Positions 35,193 through 47,903 of a DNA stretch of 64,000 nt are shown one piece after another. How positions within the stretch are numbered: the first letter of the stretch is position 1; each line of letters opens with the position of its first letter. A model generated the notes under the pieces. That model was given only the letters and a program-made list of their open reading frames with translations. It did no database searches and was not told where the DNA came from. Source of the stretch: Hirsutella rhossiliensis (lineage: Eukaryota; Ascomycota; Sordariomycetes; Hypocreales; Ophiocordycipitaceae); contig NW_025408674.1 of the NCBI RefSeq assembly GCF_020360975.1, forward strand, positions 2,170,001 to 2,234,000, given 5' to 3'. A program made the translations under genes and the position numbers.

Positions 35193-36500
35193 AGGCTTAT
35201 TTTTTAGCGAATAGGTTAGCTTACTTAAAGGGAGTAAAAGGTAAGGCTATAGTAACGGTAAGTAAGCGTTTAGTAAATAGGTTCCTTAATAGCTTATTAA
35301 AGGTAAGGTCTACTATATTAAATCCTTTAGTCTTAGCTAGGGTATACTTAAGGCTCTCTTTAAACTTATAGGTTCTTAGAATACTAATAGCCTTACGCTC
35401 CTTTATAGCGGCGGCCTTAAATATCTTTAAATAGGTAGGGAGGTACTTTATACTAGTAATAGTAGTAATAATCTTAAGTATCTTAGCGTTTATAAAGGCG
35501 ACTTATTTAAATAAGAGTTTATTAACGACGTTAGCTAAGATAGTAATCTATATAGTTTTAAGGGCGCTAGTTATTATCTTAGTTTTATTAAGGAAGATAG
35601 CCCTATCTAGGTCGTATAGCGATAAAGAAAGAAGCTTATCCTTATTAAATAATAAGGTAAACTACCTATAAGTATTATAAGGGGTACTAAGGGTTTTCCC
35701 TATAATACCTAAAACTAAGGGCAGCGAGTAACTAGATAAATTACTAAAGCTTAATAGTAATAGGGTATAGTTATTAAAGTAAATATATAAAGGAGTACTA
35801 AGATTAAGGTAATAAAAAGCGCTAACTAACTATAGTTAGATAGTTAACGTTATATTCTTATTAGTTTAAGTAGTTATAAGAGTTAAGGTAGTAATATAAT
35901 AAGTAGTAGCGCTATAAAGTATAGAAAAGTATAGCTAGTTATATTTATATAGGTTATAAGCTTTTAAAAAGGGAAGAAATAAAGGGGCGTAGTATATACT
36001 ATTTTTTACTAAGCTTATATTAAGATTATATCCTTTTTTAGTAAGGAGGTCGCGGTAGTTAGTATATATACTATAATTATGTTATTTTTACTTAATAAAT
36101 ATAGTTATATTAAACTTAAGGTTATAAAGGAGCTTTACTTTATTCCTATATAATTAAACTACTTAGTAGAATCCCTTAAAGCTTAAGCGCGCCGGTTAGC
36201 GGTAGATTTAGTTAGAGAAATACTAGCGAAATACTAAGTCCTTACTATAATACTTATAGCCTTAAATAGCGGGAACCTTAAATATAAGTATAAAAGGGGC
36301 GCGGTTTAATATAAAAAAAGGAGTATAAAAAGATAGAGAAATTAGGTTCTTAAAATAAAAATAAATATAGGTACTAAAATATAAAATTAGATTACTATTT
36401 ACTATAAGCGGCTTATTAATACTTATTAGCTAGTTAACTTATCCCTAGACTTTTAAAAGAATAAATAATAATAGTATATACTATATACTATTATTTCCCC
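35193..36500. other. Unassigned RIPed region with long readable frame
   Basis: A minus-strand frame from about 36240 to 35193 reads for more than 300 codons with few stops (segments such as YDLDRAIFLNKTKI, TYLKIFKAAAIKERKAIS and GFNIVDLTFNKLLRNLFTKR). It appears to continue beyond the Fot1-like copy 2 in 32427-33336. A plus-strand frame is also fairly open, so the strand is not certain. I recognise no domain. Around 36480-36505 a tract AAGGGGGAAATAA (minus strand) looks like the polypurine tract of element F2, so the last few hundred bases here may be its 3' LTR. Confidence 0.4.
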
Positions 36501-37109
36501 CTTAGTTATAGCGGCTTATACTATTATATAGCGTATATATAGAGCTTCTAGGTATAGGTAATATAACCTTATAACGCTCCTTAATATATATTAAATTCTT
36601 TAATAAGGTCTTTAGTAATAATATCCTTAGTAGCTACCTAGGAATTATAGCTACTTAGCTAGCCTTTCTAGCTAATAAAGTATTTTATATAAGCGGTCCC
36701 TTAGCTATATTTATAAGTTTTAAAGTAAAGGATTCTTTTAATATCTTAGTAGTTAGTATTAAGTTCTAATCTAGGTCGGGCGTTTATTTATTTAGCTAGC
36801 TATAGCTATATAATAAAAATAATATTATAAATATTTAAGGATTTAATAAGGTTAAGGTAGTAAGCTAGATAGCCGATCCGTTTAAAGACTATAAATAGTC
36901 TTATATAGCGTTCCTTTAACTTCGCTATTAATTTACTAGCTATACTATATCCTTTCCTTAGCTAAAGCTATACTTAGTTTCTAAGCTTAAACTTTAGCGC
37001 TTAGTACTTTATATTATACTGCTTTTTTATTCCTATTTAAGCTAAAGCGATTAAGATCCTAGCCTAGTCTTAGAGTATCTCCCTATCTATCTATAAGGGG
37101 CCTTTTCTA

Positions 37110-37749
37110 AGGTATCGCCTACTATTATCTATTTATATCTTAGTTAGTAGCTCGCTTAAAAAGGTATTAGTTACTAAGGAGTAAGAGTTATTAAAGGTAA
37201 ATTAAAGTAATAGTAATATATTAACCTATTAATAAGATAGGAAGTTAGTTATAAAGAACTAAAGTATAGTTTTAACTACTTAGTTATATCGTTTTAATAA
37301 GCTATTAATCTAAGGATACTAAGCTATAAATACTAGTAACTTAGACTTATACGCTATTTATAGTCCTTTTTAAAACGCTAAAAGGAACTTAGGGTCTTAG
37401 TTAAAGATAATCTAAGTAAGAATCCTTTAGTTATAGCGTATTAACTTAGTAAATAGTACCTTAGCTTAGTCTTCCGCGGTAAACTAATTATAGCCTAAGA
37501 GAAAGAGCTTTATTTTTAAGAACTTATTAGTTACTATTAGTAGTATATTATAATAGACCTTAATAGGTAGTATTTATAGAGTTTGGTTTATAGGGACGTC
37601 TAAGAGCCCTATAATAAAATCTATAATAATTATATAAAAAAGTAAAGCTAGGAAAGTAATTAAACCTAACTCGCTAAGGGTATTTAACTAGTTAGTTTAG
37701 TTCCTATTATAAGCGTTATACTTATTAATAAAGCTATTAATAAGTTTCT
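37110..37749 (-). pseudogene. F2 integrase relic
   Basis: Inverse of the F1 integrase (about 49600-50130). The segment CTTTTTAAAACGCTAAAAGG near 37366 encodes, on the minus strand, the block that reads DPKFLLAF in F1 (Gypsy family: D.RF.S.FW). It is interrupted at 37749 by the D insertion and continues at 42453. Confidence 0.75.
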
Positions 37750-38338
37750 TCTTAAGGTATATAAGTAAAAGCGGAATTTTAAGAAATTAAGGAATTACGT
37801 AGGACTATATAATAGAAGGGAAGAAGGAGTATAAGGTAGGAAATTTAATAGAATTTATTAGTAGTATATTAGTATATAAAAGAGGTATTAAAGTTAATAA
37901 TTCTATTTTTATTTACTAGCGGATATACTATCTTATATAGATAATTATAGCTAAACGGAAGAAACTTTTAGGACTAGATTTAAGCTACTATATAGCCTTA
38001 AGACTAAGGAATTCTATAATACCTTAAGTATATCTAGAACTATCTTAGTTCTATTAATATTTATATTTAAAGGAGGTTAGTCGTACTAGTATTTTTAAAA
38101 GGTTTTAAGAGGTCTTAGCTAGTATTCTAAGCTAGCTTTATTCCTTCGATTCCTAATTATATAATAACCGGCAACCTATTTAATATATAATAATATATAA
38201 AATAATAAGCGATTCTTACTTTATAAGATAGGATTTATTTATAATTAATATACTACTTATTAGCTTATATAATCGAGAGAGTATAGTATAGCTACTTTAT
38301 TTATAATAGGAAAATACTATTCCTTATAGCCTCCCTTA
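37750..38338 (-). repeat. Copia D 3' LTR (589 bp)
   Basis: In element orientation it starts TATAAGGAATAG and ends near CCTTAAGA. It aligns with 41864-42447 and with two solo copies (47904-48471 and 54365-54932). Heavily RIPed. Confidence 0.88.
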
Positions 38339-38900
38339 AAAAGTATATTTATATACTCTTTATTAATTTATTTAAAGTAGTATATATATAGGGTAAACCC
38401 TTAATTTAGGAAAACTACTTTAATACCTTAATAGGATATATAAAAACCTATTCTTTCTTAGGAAAATAAATCCTTAGGTATATACTAATAGAAATACCTA
38501 TAGTATATAAGCTAATCTATATTTTAAATAATATTCTTTAAGAGCGTATTCTTTATAGCCTATAGGAAGATCGATATATACTTTACTATCTATATCGGTA
38601 TATATAAAGGTATTTATTATATCTATTTATAAAGCTTTAAATTCGTAGATAATAGCTAAAATAAGTAGAATTCTAATAGATTTAGGTCTAGCTATAGTTA
38701 AGAAGGTATCTAGGAAATCTAAGCTATAGATCTACTTAAATCCCTATATTATAAAACGGGCTTTATATTTTATTAAATTATTTTAACTATCCTTCTTAAT
38801 AGTATAGACCTAGCGGCCTCTTATAGCCTCCCTATCCCTAAGTAGGTAAGAAAACTCTTAAGTTTTATATATAATTAGCTAAACTATTTTCTTAATTATA
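38339..38900 (-). pseudogene. Copia D reverse transcriptase relic (truncated)
   Basis: The minus-strand frame reads KARFII then GFK (family: KARLV.RG..Q), DFLDTFLTIARPKSIRILL (family: F.ETFAPVA...S.R.LL) and FIYTDIDSKVYIDLPIGY (family: FL.GDL.EEVY..PPGF). Agreement is close and in one frame, with stops only at expected Gln/Trp positions. Nothing corresponding to LYGLKQ, YVDD or RNase H follows before the LTR. Confidence 0.88.
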
Positions 38901-39299
38901 CCTTCTCTTTAAAATACTACTTTAAGACTATTTAATACCTATTTATAGGTCTTTAGAATTTTTAGATACTAATTTTCTATACTTACTAAAATTAACTCTT
39001 TATAATTATAGTTTAGAAATAAATTAACGTTAAGGTATTCGATATAGTTAGAATCGAACCCTTCTAGCTTCTTAGGTAATTCTACTATTATTTTACTAGT
39101 AGTAAGAATAGGATTATTATTTAAAGACTCTTCTTTTATAAAGGGTAAGGGACTTTTATCTCTAGGTTCTTTAGTAGCTTCCTCTATAAGGATATAGCTT
39201 TCTAGCTTATCTTTATTTAAAATAGAATTAAAATTAAAGGTAATATTATTACTAGAACTTTCTAGATTTTCTATAAATTTATTTTCTAGTATAGTAATA

Positions 39300-39690
39300 T
39301 CTTTAATAATAGTAATCTTTCTCTTAAAGAAATCTTAGATTTTATATATATTTTCTAAATACCTTACTATTATTCCCTTAAAAGCTCTATTATCTAGCTT
39401 ATCTTTAAGGTCTTTATTCTTATAATATATAAGGCTTCTAAAGGTCTTAATTCTATTTAAGTTCTTAAAGGGTAGTATTATATTATCCCTCTTTTCTATA
39501 GGACTTTTAAATCCTATCGTAGAATATAGTAATCTATTATATAAATAGGTAGCTATTAAAACAGCTTCTCCCTATAGATATTTAAGAAGTTTAGTAGTAA
39601 ATAAAAGAGCTTATACTTTTTCTAATATAGTATAATTTATTCTTTTTATTCTACTATTAGATTCTAGCGTCCTAGGAGGACTAGAATTAA
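39300..39690 (-). pseudogene. Copia D integrase relic
   Basis: Minus-strand frame with NSRIKRINYTILEKV (family: NG.AER.NRTL...A), GEAVLIATYLYNR, FKSPIEK, DLKDKLDNRAFKGIIVRYL. This is the C-terminal half of a Copia integrase with the RAF.G.FVGY-type motif. It is the least interrupted coding block of D. The catalytic Glu position reads Lys (GAA to AAA). Confidence 0.85.
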
Positions 39691-40469
39691 AGGTAATTCC
39701 TTCTTTTTTATAGTCGAGCTTTATTTTATATATAAATTCTTTAGTATTATTAGAAAATGCTTCTCTAATCCTAGTATTTTTAGGGTTATTTTCTACCTTA
39801 TTTTCAAATTCTAGAAACCTATCTAGAGCTTCCCCCTTTTTTTAAAGAAGGTATTTTTCTAGATATTAGGCTCCTATATCTAGGAAAGAAATATAATAGT
39901 AATATTTATTATAAGTAAGTACTTTAACTAGCTCTTAAATATCTAATACTATTTTTTCTAAATAGGTATAAGACTTATATAAAGGTTATTTATTAACCTT
40001 ATTTATTACTTTAGCTTTAATATATATTTTATATTATCTTATTTTATTTTTATCTTTTAATTGTATTTTTATATCCTTATTATATCTTTTTAATATTTCT
40101 AAAATAGCCCTACTACTTATATACCCTAAGCGTAAGTGCTAAGTATAAAAATCTATATCCTTTACCTTTAAAGATATAATAAGGATTAATTAGCTTTTTA
40201 ATAAAGGTTCTATAAGAATATAATATAATTTATTTCTAAGAAATCCTTTAGTAAGGACCTTATCCTTATTATTTAATAAAAGGACTTTATTTCTTCTTAT
40301 TAAGGCATAGGTATTATTAAAATAAGATTAGGATAGTATATTTACCCTTAATTTAGGTATATAAAAGCAGTCTTAAAGGATATACCTTTTACTACTATAT
40401 AGGAACTTAAATACTAAGTCCCCCTTTCCTTTTACTAATATAAAGAAAGCTTTTCCTTAGTAAACTTTA

Positions 40470-40570
40470 GACTTAATTTCTTTATAGCTAATAAGGAAAT
40501 TCTTATTCGATACTATATACTTAGTAGCTCCGGTATTATAAATAAAATTAACGATCCTTTTATCCTTATA
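40470..40570 (-). pseudogene. Copia D aspartic protease relic
   Basis: The minus strand reads NFIYNTGATKYIVSNKNF at 40490-40563. The Copia protease signature is W-x-x-D-[ST]-G-A-[ST]-x-H-x-x-x, so the catalytic Asp is Asn and the His is Tyr. It follows a Lys/Ser-rich stretch (about 40830-40950, KKRKSPFSSFSSFKKKS), the usual end of Copia gag near the zinc knuckle. Confidence 0.85.
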
Positions 40571-40999
40571 ACTAAGAAATCCTCTTTCTCTTACCTTTAA
40601 AACTAATTTCTTTATTCTAAGAATTAAGGCTTCTAAAGGTCCTAAAAGAGAGTCTTTATTAGCTTCTACTATAGGGGTATTTATAAAGGTTAAAATTACC
40701 TTTAAATCCTTAGACGTTTATATAAAGGTCGGAGCCCTAAAGAGGTCTATAAGGTTAATATCTAGGTCTATATTTTCTTATAAAGCTATATTTAAGACCT
40801 TATTACTATCGTCTAAATTAGACTCTAGCTTTATAATTCGAACCTTCCTTCTTTTATTAGTAGTAGAAATACTACTAGAAGGGGATTTCTTCTTAAAAGA
40901 AGAAAAAGAAGAAAAAGGAGATTTTCTCTTCTTAGAAATTTAAGTCCTATTATCCTTTTTTCCCTTTATTAAAAACCTAATAAGCAGGAGCCTTATTTA

Positions 41000-41860
41000 G
41001 GTATAATTTATAGTAATTTACTATAAAATATCCTAGCTTTTTATATTCCTTATAATAAGGAGTATCTATAGAATTTCTATAGGATTTCTAAGGCTTCCTT
41101 TATATTAAGAAGGCTTTCTCTATAAATTCGTCTATATCCTATATTCTTCTTACTTTATTTAAAAGACTAGCTATTAAGGTTTTAAGAGTAAACGCTATAG
41201 AATTATACTTAAGGCTCTATATAATATTTATAATATAGCTTTTAAATTCCTTATTAAGGCAATTAAGAATCTATACTATAAGAATAACTTCCGGAATTTC
41301 TATATTATAGGATTTTAAATCCTTATAAATTTCCTTTACCTTATAAAGGTATTTCTCTAAATTAAAGTCTAAGGGACTAAGATTAAAGAGCTGCTTAATA
41401 AGTAAATAATTCGACGAAAGGTTTAACGGATTATATAGCTTTTTAAGCTTATCCTACGCTTTATTAGTATTTTTTAGATACCGAATTTATATTAAGGAAC
41501 TATCTTTAACTTAAAAGAATTTTATAGATAAAGCCTCTATAGTCTATATATAATATACTTACTCTAGAGTAGTAATAAGCTTTTCCTTTATAAGGATAGC
41601 TTCTATTCTTATAGTCTATAAGGTATAATTTAAATTTCCTTTAAGTTTAGTAAATTTATATTCTTTCTATCTACTTATTTTATATAAATTCGGTATTATT
41701 TTATTTATAAGGATCGAGAAGTCTAAACGGGAGTTTAAGAGCGTAGGAAGGTAAAAGAAGTTAAAGAAATTTTAAAAGGAATTTTAATCGGGTATTTTAA
41801 CGAGGAATTTTAAAGGTATAAGTTAATTTCCTAGCTTAAAAGAAGTAAGCTAGGCTTATA
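41000..41860 (-). pseudogene. Copia D Gag region relic
   Basis: Lies between the 5' LTR and the protease, so gag by position. Readable minus-strand segments exist, but I do not see a strong family motif. The primer site is at its right end (about 41849-41863): GGTTATAAGCC, again complementary to the initiator tRNA-Met anticodon arm once the RIP change is reversed. Confidence 0.5.
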
Positions 41861-41863
41861 ACC

Positions 41864-42447
41864 TCTTAAGGTATATAAGTAAAAGCGGAAATTTAAGAAA
41901 TTAAGGAATTATATAAGACTACGTAATAAAGGGGAAGAAGGAGTATAAGCTAGGATTTATAATAGAATTTATTAGTAGTATATTAGTATATAGAAGAGGT
42001 ATTAAAGTTAATAATTCTATCTTTATTTACTAGCGGATATACTATCTTATATAGATAGTTATAGCTAAACGGAAGAACCTTTTAGGACTAGATTTAGGCT
42101 GCCGTATAGCCCTAAGACTAAGGAATTCCGTAATACCTTTAGTATATCTAAAAGTATCTTAGTTCTACTAATATTTATATTTAAAGGAGGTTAGTCGTGC
42201 TAGTATTCTTAAGAGGTATTAAGAGGTCTTACCTAGCTAGTATTCTAAGCTAGCTCTATTCTTTTAATTCCTAATTATACGATAACTAGCAACCTATTTA
42301 ATATATAATAATATATAAAAGAATAAGCGATTCTTACTTTATAAGATACGATTTTATTTATAATTAATATACTACTTATTAGCTTATATAATTAAGAGAG
42401 TATAGTATAGCTACTTTATTTATAATAGGAAAACACCGTTCCTTATA
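41864..42447 (-). repeat. Copia D 5' LTR (584 bp)
   Basis: In element orientation it begins TATAAGGAACGGTGTTTTCC and ends TTAAGA next to the primer site. The right flank TTTCT matches the left flank of the element. Confidence 0.88.
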
Positions 42448-42452
42448 TTTCT

Positions 42453-43464
42453 TAAGGCTAGTAATAGTAAATATAAAAGATAACTCTCTTTATATCCTTT
42501 ACTATCTAAGGTAAAATTTATATATATAGTTATTAGCGATAATTTCCTTAGCGTAAGTAGTAGGGATATAGAGCTAATAATAACCTTTAAGCTTAACTAA
42601 GTAAAGTAACCTATTCCGCTAAATAAATAAGAGACTAACCTAGGACTTATTACTTTTAAGCTACTTTAATATACTAGCCTACCTAGGTTCTTTTATATAT
42701 ACTTCTTAGATCTTTTAGCGTAGGTTAGGTTAATAAAAGGATTTTATAACTATATATATATATTCGACTAGCGCTTTATCTTCTTAGATATAGTTTAATT
42801 CCCTTAGTTTATATTTCTTAAGTATTATAAATAGTAGTTAAGATAGTATATTAGTAAGGATATTTATAGTTCTAGGAATATAATAGACCTTTAAGGGAAA
42901 CTAGCTAAGGTACTATAAAGCGAGCACGAGCTAATTATTTATCTTTATACTAGTAGTAAATAGCGATATTTACTTTAGGATTATACTTATAGCGGCGTAG
43001 TTAGCTAGTATAATAACCTTTAGTAGTAAGGTAAAGATAATATATAACTAGAGCTTTTAATATACCTAAGAAAGATAAGTAGCTTTAAGTTTAAGAAGCT
43101 AGTATTTAAGCTCTTTATTAGTTAAGCCTTTACTAAGGTAAAGGATTAGCTAGATACTTATTTAAGGTAAGGTTCTTCTTAAGTTCTAGTCTACCCTTAG
43201 TACTAAGTAGAAGGCTATTACTATAAAGCCTAGCTCGCGGCTAGTATTAATTTATAAGAATAATAGCTATTATAGGTTAAAATAATATAGCTATATTAGT
43301 TCTATAAGAGCGTTTATAATATCTTAAAAAGCCTATTCTTTTACTAAGGATAGTTAGTATATTGCTTTAAAGGTATATTTATTCCTTACTAATCCTTTAA
43401 GTAGCGCTTAACTATCTTATACTTCCTTAAGTATTATTATTTTCTAAACCTAGAGCGCTTTTAC
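42453..43464 (-). pseudogene. F2 RNase H / integrase N-terminal relic
   Basis: Inverse match to F1 48490-49510, diverging after GCGCTTTTAC at 43464 where block G begins. In F1 the corresponding sequence lies between RT and integrase. The frame is badly broken. Confidence 0.7.
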
Positions 43465-44170
43465 TATTATAAGATACTTTATAGTCGATAATTTAAGTAC
43501 CTATAATAATATCGGCTTTCTTTAAGGAAGTTACCCTTAACTCTTTAAAGCTCCTTATAGAAAATAAAACCTAGAAGCTACTAAGTAAACTCTAGGAAAG
43601 TACTTAGAAATCCTAGAAATAATAACTAAGTAGATTATATAGATATTTTATAGAGATTTCCCTTAGGAATATATTATATAGGGAATATACTATAATTTCC
43701 TAAGTAATAATAGCTCCTTAAGGATTATACTAATATTTCCTTAAGAAGTTACTATAAAAATATAGTAGGGAAATTATAAAGAAATACTTATGCCTACCTA
43801 GGGAAAATACTAAGAAATACCGCTAATACGCTATACTACCGTTATATAATTATAAGGTTAGGATATTACTTAGTTAAAGCCCTAAGTAAGGTCTTACGCT
43901 TACTATAGTATATATAAAAAATAGAAAACTAACTAGATCTTAAGCGGGTAGAGAAGAATATAAATAGTTATTACTACTCTTACTTTAACTTATAAGACTA
44001 GTAGCTAGTCTATATTTAACGCGCGTAATAATATATAGTAAATAGTCTATATAATACGTTTAATTATATATAGTAGCTAGTTTATTTAATTACCTATTAA
44101 ACCTATACTAGATCTAAGTAAACGGCTAGGTTAAAGTACTAGCCTTATATTAAGGGACTAGTATATAATA
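43465..44170 (+). repeat. LTR-like block G, copy 2 (706 bp, plus)
   Basis: Starts TATTATAAGATAC and ends TATATAATA. It is inverted relative to 29524-30225 and immediately precedes the F1 coding region, so it is most simply the F1 5' LTR inserted into F2. The flanks TTTAC (left) and AATAG (right) differ, as expected if the right side is internal sequence. No 3' partner is in the window because F1 is cut by GyA copy 3. Confidence 0.6.
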
Positions 44171-44199
44171 AATAGTAGTAATTCCTATTCCCTTAACTA

Positions 44200-46000
44200 T
44201 TTATTCTCCTAAGGTCTATATTTAATAAAATAGAAGATAAAGAATAAGGAAAGAGATAAGTTAACCTTAACCTATAAACCTTAATATCTTTTTAAGAAGA
44301 AAGCTTTTACTTATATACTAATAAATACTAGCTTCTTAATTGCTTTTTATAAAAGAAATACTTAGGGAACTTTAAATAAAAGTAGAACTTTAATATATTA
44401 AAGCTTAAGTAATATAGAGCTTTTATTAGTAGTTAGAAAGATACTTATTTCTAGGATATTTCCTATTAAGTTCTTATAGAAATAAAAGATACCTAGATCG
44501 CTTACCTTAGTAATAAGAATAATACTTAGAGGAATTAAGAGCGAAACCTTTATAATATAACTTACTAGCTTACTTAGCTAATCGTTAAGGCCTATAAGAA
44601 CGAATTAATAACCTAAAATACGTTCTAGAAATAAGGTAATATTAGCTATAAATAAAAGAGCTATATAGAAATCGGTATAGTATAGCTTCCCTTACCTTAC
44701 CTTAACTACCTTTATTAAAAGGATAAAGCCTTAAAGGTTCGCTAAACTATAATAACTAAAGTAAGAAAGAACCTTTAAATAATACTACCCTTAATAGTAT
44801 ATTTAAAATATTAACCTTAGTAAACTAGCTAGTAAGCTTAATTATAAAAAAAGCTCTTATAAGACTATTAGTAAAAGCTATAGGAAGAGAAACTAAGGAT
44901 AATACTACTATAAACCCTTCTTAAATACCCTTAGTATATATTAAACTAAAAGATATAAGGAAGTTTAACCTTACTAGCCCTTTTAATATAACGTTTAATA
45001 TTCTTAAAGAAACTAAGAAAACGATTATATATAAAAGTATTAATCGATTTATTAATTCCCTAAAGTAAGTAGCTATTTATAGACTAAAATACGCTAATAA
45101 ACTAGCGATATTAATCCTTAGCTTACTTTATAAAACTACTATTAAATAGTATTTTAGCGATCTTAGTAAATCCGACTAAGCTATACTTTATACCTTAGAC
45201 TAAGGATATACTACTTAGTATACTAAACTATAAAAACGCTTTACTATTTAGATAGAAGTAGTATTAAGATCTTTATAAATAAACCGATTTACTACCTTAG
45301 ATATTATAAATAGAGCCGACTTTTATAGATAGATATTAAAGCTCTATTAAAAAGTAAAAGTAGCGCTATACTTAAAAGAGCACCTTATTATATTAGTCTA
45401 TTAATAACTAGATATATTACTATAAGAATTATTCCGCTAACGTATTAGTCTAGAATTATTTAATACCTAGATTAATAACTATAAGTAACTTATCTTATAG
45501 TTAGAAACTAAGCTAATAGTAAGGTTATAAGGGAAGATAAGTAATATAGTAAAAGGATATATATAAAGCGGATTACGTAAAACTAAGAATAAGACTATAG
45601 TAAACTTTATTTTATTTATAGCTAAACTAACTAGTTAAAAACCCTAGGAATAAAGATAATTCTAATAGAAAGGAAATATAATAACTACGTTAAGATAATA
45701 TAATCTATACTAAGTAGATATAGGCCTAGTATTAAACTAGTTAACTAGCCCTTAAACTAAACTATAGCCTTAGGATTTAAAACTAAAGGAGGGCTCTTAG
45801 GAAAACCTAATTATTATTAACCTCGCTTATTAGCTTTAAGCGGTATTAACTAATAACTAAGGTAGGATATATCTTTCCTAGGAAATATAAAACTAGATCT
45901 TATTTACCTAGGATAAAGGGCTAAAAAATAAGGATATTACTACTAATATAAGAAAAGAAACTAAAGAAATAAAAAATAAGATCTTATTTATTCTTAATAT
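44200..46000 (+). pseudogene. F1 Gag region relic
   Basis: Upstream of RT. Plus-strand text such as LKELRAKPL and YNLLAYLANR around 44530-44700 reads between RIP stops, with a Lys-rich passage near 44760-44900. No zinc knuckle is certain. Assigned by position, not by motif. Confidence 0.4.
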
Positions 46001-47339
46001 AATAAAAGTAGAACCTATAGGACTAAGTAGTTTGCTTAGAATACTAAGGAACTAGCTAATTATAAGAGCGGCGCTATAGACTAAAATATTAAATCTAATA
46101 AAGCTATCTTAGTTTACGTACGCTTAGATATTTATCTTTAAAACTAAAGGCCTAAACTAACTATTAAATATATATATAGACTTTAGTATAGCCCGCTTTA
46201 TAATTAAGGAAGACTAGCTTAACTACTTTAATAATATAACCCTTAATATAACCTAGTAGGTCTTATTATAGAGTATAGGGAAAAGCTAAACTAAGAGTTA
46301 AGCGACCTTAATAATTAATATCTTAGGGAAATAAAGAATAGGATTTAAGGTTAAGTAATTTACTATTAGCGCTTAAGTAGTCTAGACCCTATTTATAAGA
46401 TTATTACTTAGATAAGATTTCTCGGTACTAAATAAAGTCGATATCTTAAACTTTAAGGGAATAATATCTATTAGCTTATATAGTAACTTAATAGTTATAG
46501 CTCGCTTAACTTAATAAGGCTATATAATCTATTATTAAGTTATATACTAAGCTAATATCGACGTTCTTATATATAGGATAGAACGCCTATTAGTATAGAT
46601 TAAGGATATACTAAGGGATTATAACTTAGTATTTTTTCTAAGAGACTTATTATTAGCCTATAACTTAATCTAAGGTATTACTTTAGTTATAGCGGTTAAT
46701 ACTATTACTCGCTACGTTTAATTTAAGAAAGGATAGTACTTAGAAATACTAATAAACCTTAGCAACGAAATATAGTTTTTATAGATCGACCTACCTAAGG
46801 AAACCTTAGCTAGGGTAACTCTAACTAAAGAGCTAGCTATATAAAAGACTATAGAATATAGTAAACTATACTAAGATACTAACTTATTAAAAGAAACCCT
46901 AGAAGAAGGGAGCCCTAAGTCCGCTAAAGGAGAACTCCTTTTATAGATATATAGATAGACTCTAAACTATAAGATTAGGATTTTATAAGACTATAGCCTC
47001 CTAGAGATAACTACTTTAAAGGACGTTAAAATCTATAATTAAGACCCTATATTTATAGAAAAGATCTAATATATAGTTACTTCCTTTCCGACCTTATAAA
47101 AGGACTAAGGTACTATTAAGGTCTACCTAAACTACTATATATATATTCCGCTAATAGAAAATTAATACTTATAAAAACTAGCTTTTAAGGCTTACCTACT
47201 TAGCTAGAAAGATAAGGCGCTAAATAACTAAACCTATAAGGACCTATACTAAAAAGGGTGTATAAAATAAGCTATAAAGGTAACCTTATTTACTTACCTT
47301 ATATTTATAGTTTAAAGAACTATATATAGTAACGAAAAG

Positions 47340-47903
47340 GGCTAAATAATAGTAAAATTATACGCTTTTAATAGTATAGCTATCTTAAACGCTTACTTAA
47401 TACTACTTTAAGGAGATATAATCTAAAAGCTATAAGGGAAACGTTTTATTTCTATTATAAATACTTAGTCTTTCTTTTATTAGTTTCTTATTTATAAGGA
47501 GTATTAAAAAAAGTTTATAGTAATTAGCTATAAAGGCTTAAAACGACTAACGGTAGCCTTAATAAGATATAAGAACTTACCTATATATATCTAACAATTA
47601 AATCCTCTAGGAATATATAGAATATTCTTTTAAGTATATCGATAATATTATAATATACTTAAATATAAAAGATAACTACGTTTATTACTTTTAGGCTATC
47701 TTTTAACTCTTTATAGACTATAACCTAGCTTTAGCTAAATCGAAATTATTCCTAGGCTACTTATCTATAAACCTATTAGGATTTCGAGTTAATAGTATTA
47801 GCTTAATAAATACTAAAGAATAAGTATAGGTATTATAAGATATAAAGTTTCTAAATACCTTATAGGTACTAGAAAAGTAGCTCGGCTTAGTTAACTAGCT
47901 ATA
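47340..47903 (+). pseudogene. F1 reverse transcriptase relic
   Basis: The plus-strand frames read GKRFISIINT (family: G.K.FSKLDL), FIVISYKGL, then the catalytic box YIDNIIIY (47635-47655; family: FVDDIVIY). YNLALAKSKLFLGY and INLLGFRVNS follow, diagnostic of a fungal Gypsy clade distinct from GyA. One frame change lies just before the catalytic box. The second catalytic Asp is Asn. Confidence 0.85.

Larger units (their letters stand above)
37750..42447 (-). mobile_element. Copia element D with internal 3' deletion (4.7 kb), minus strand
   Basis: LTR (37750-38338), internal region (38339-41863), LTR (41864-42447). The target duplication TTTCT is at 37745-37749 and 42448-42452. From the right: primer site (GGTTATAAGCCTAGC on the minus strand), gag, protease, integrase, reverse transcriptase. 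The RT reading breaks off about 0.4 kb into the domain and runs straight into a short purine stretch and the LTR, so the RT C-terminus (with the YVDD box) and all of RNase H are absent. It is a deletion derivative that could move only with help. Confidence 0.9.
36500..43464 (-). mobile_element. Gypsy element F2, minus strand, split by Copia D
   Basis: Inverse copy of F1. Integrase and C-terminal sequence lie at about 36500-37749 and RNase H/integrase at 42453-43464. The two parts join perfectly when Copia D and one TTTCT are removed, as shown by the unbroken F1 homologue around 49520. It ends on the right at 43464 where the LTR-like block G begins. RT and gag are missing. The polypurine-like tract is near 36490. 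Confidence 0.8.

Noticed and set aside
43465..44170. Block G copy 2 as a solo LTR in F2
   Set aside because: Flanks TTTAC and AATAG do not match and F2 sequence does not resume on the right; plus-strand F1 sequence follows instead.
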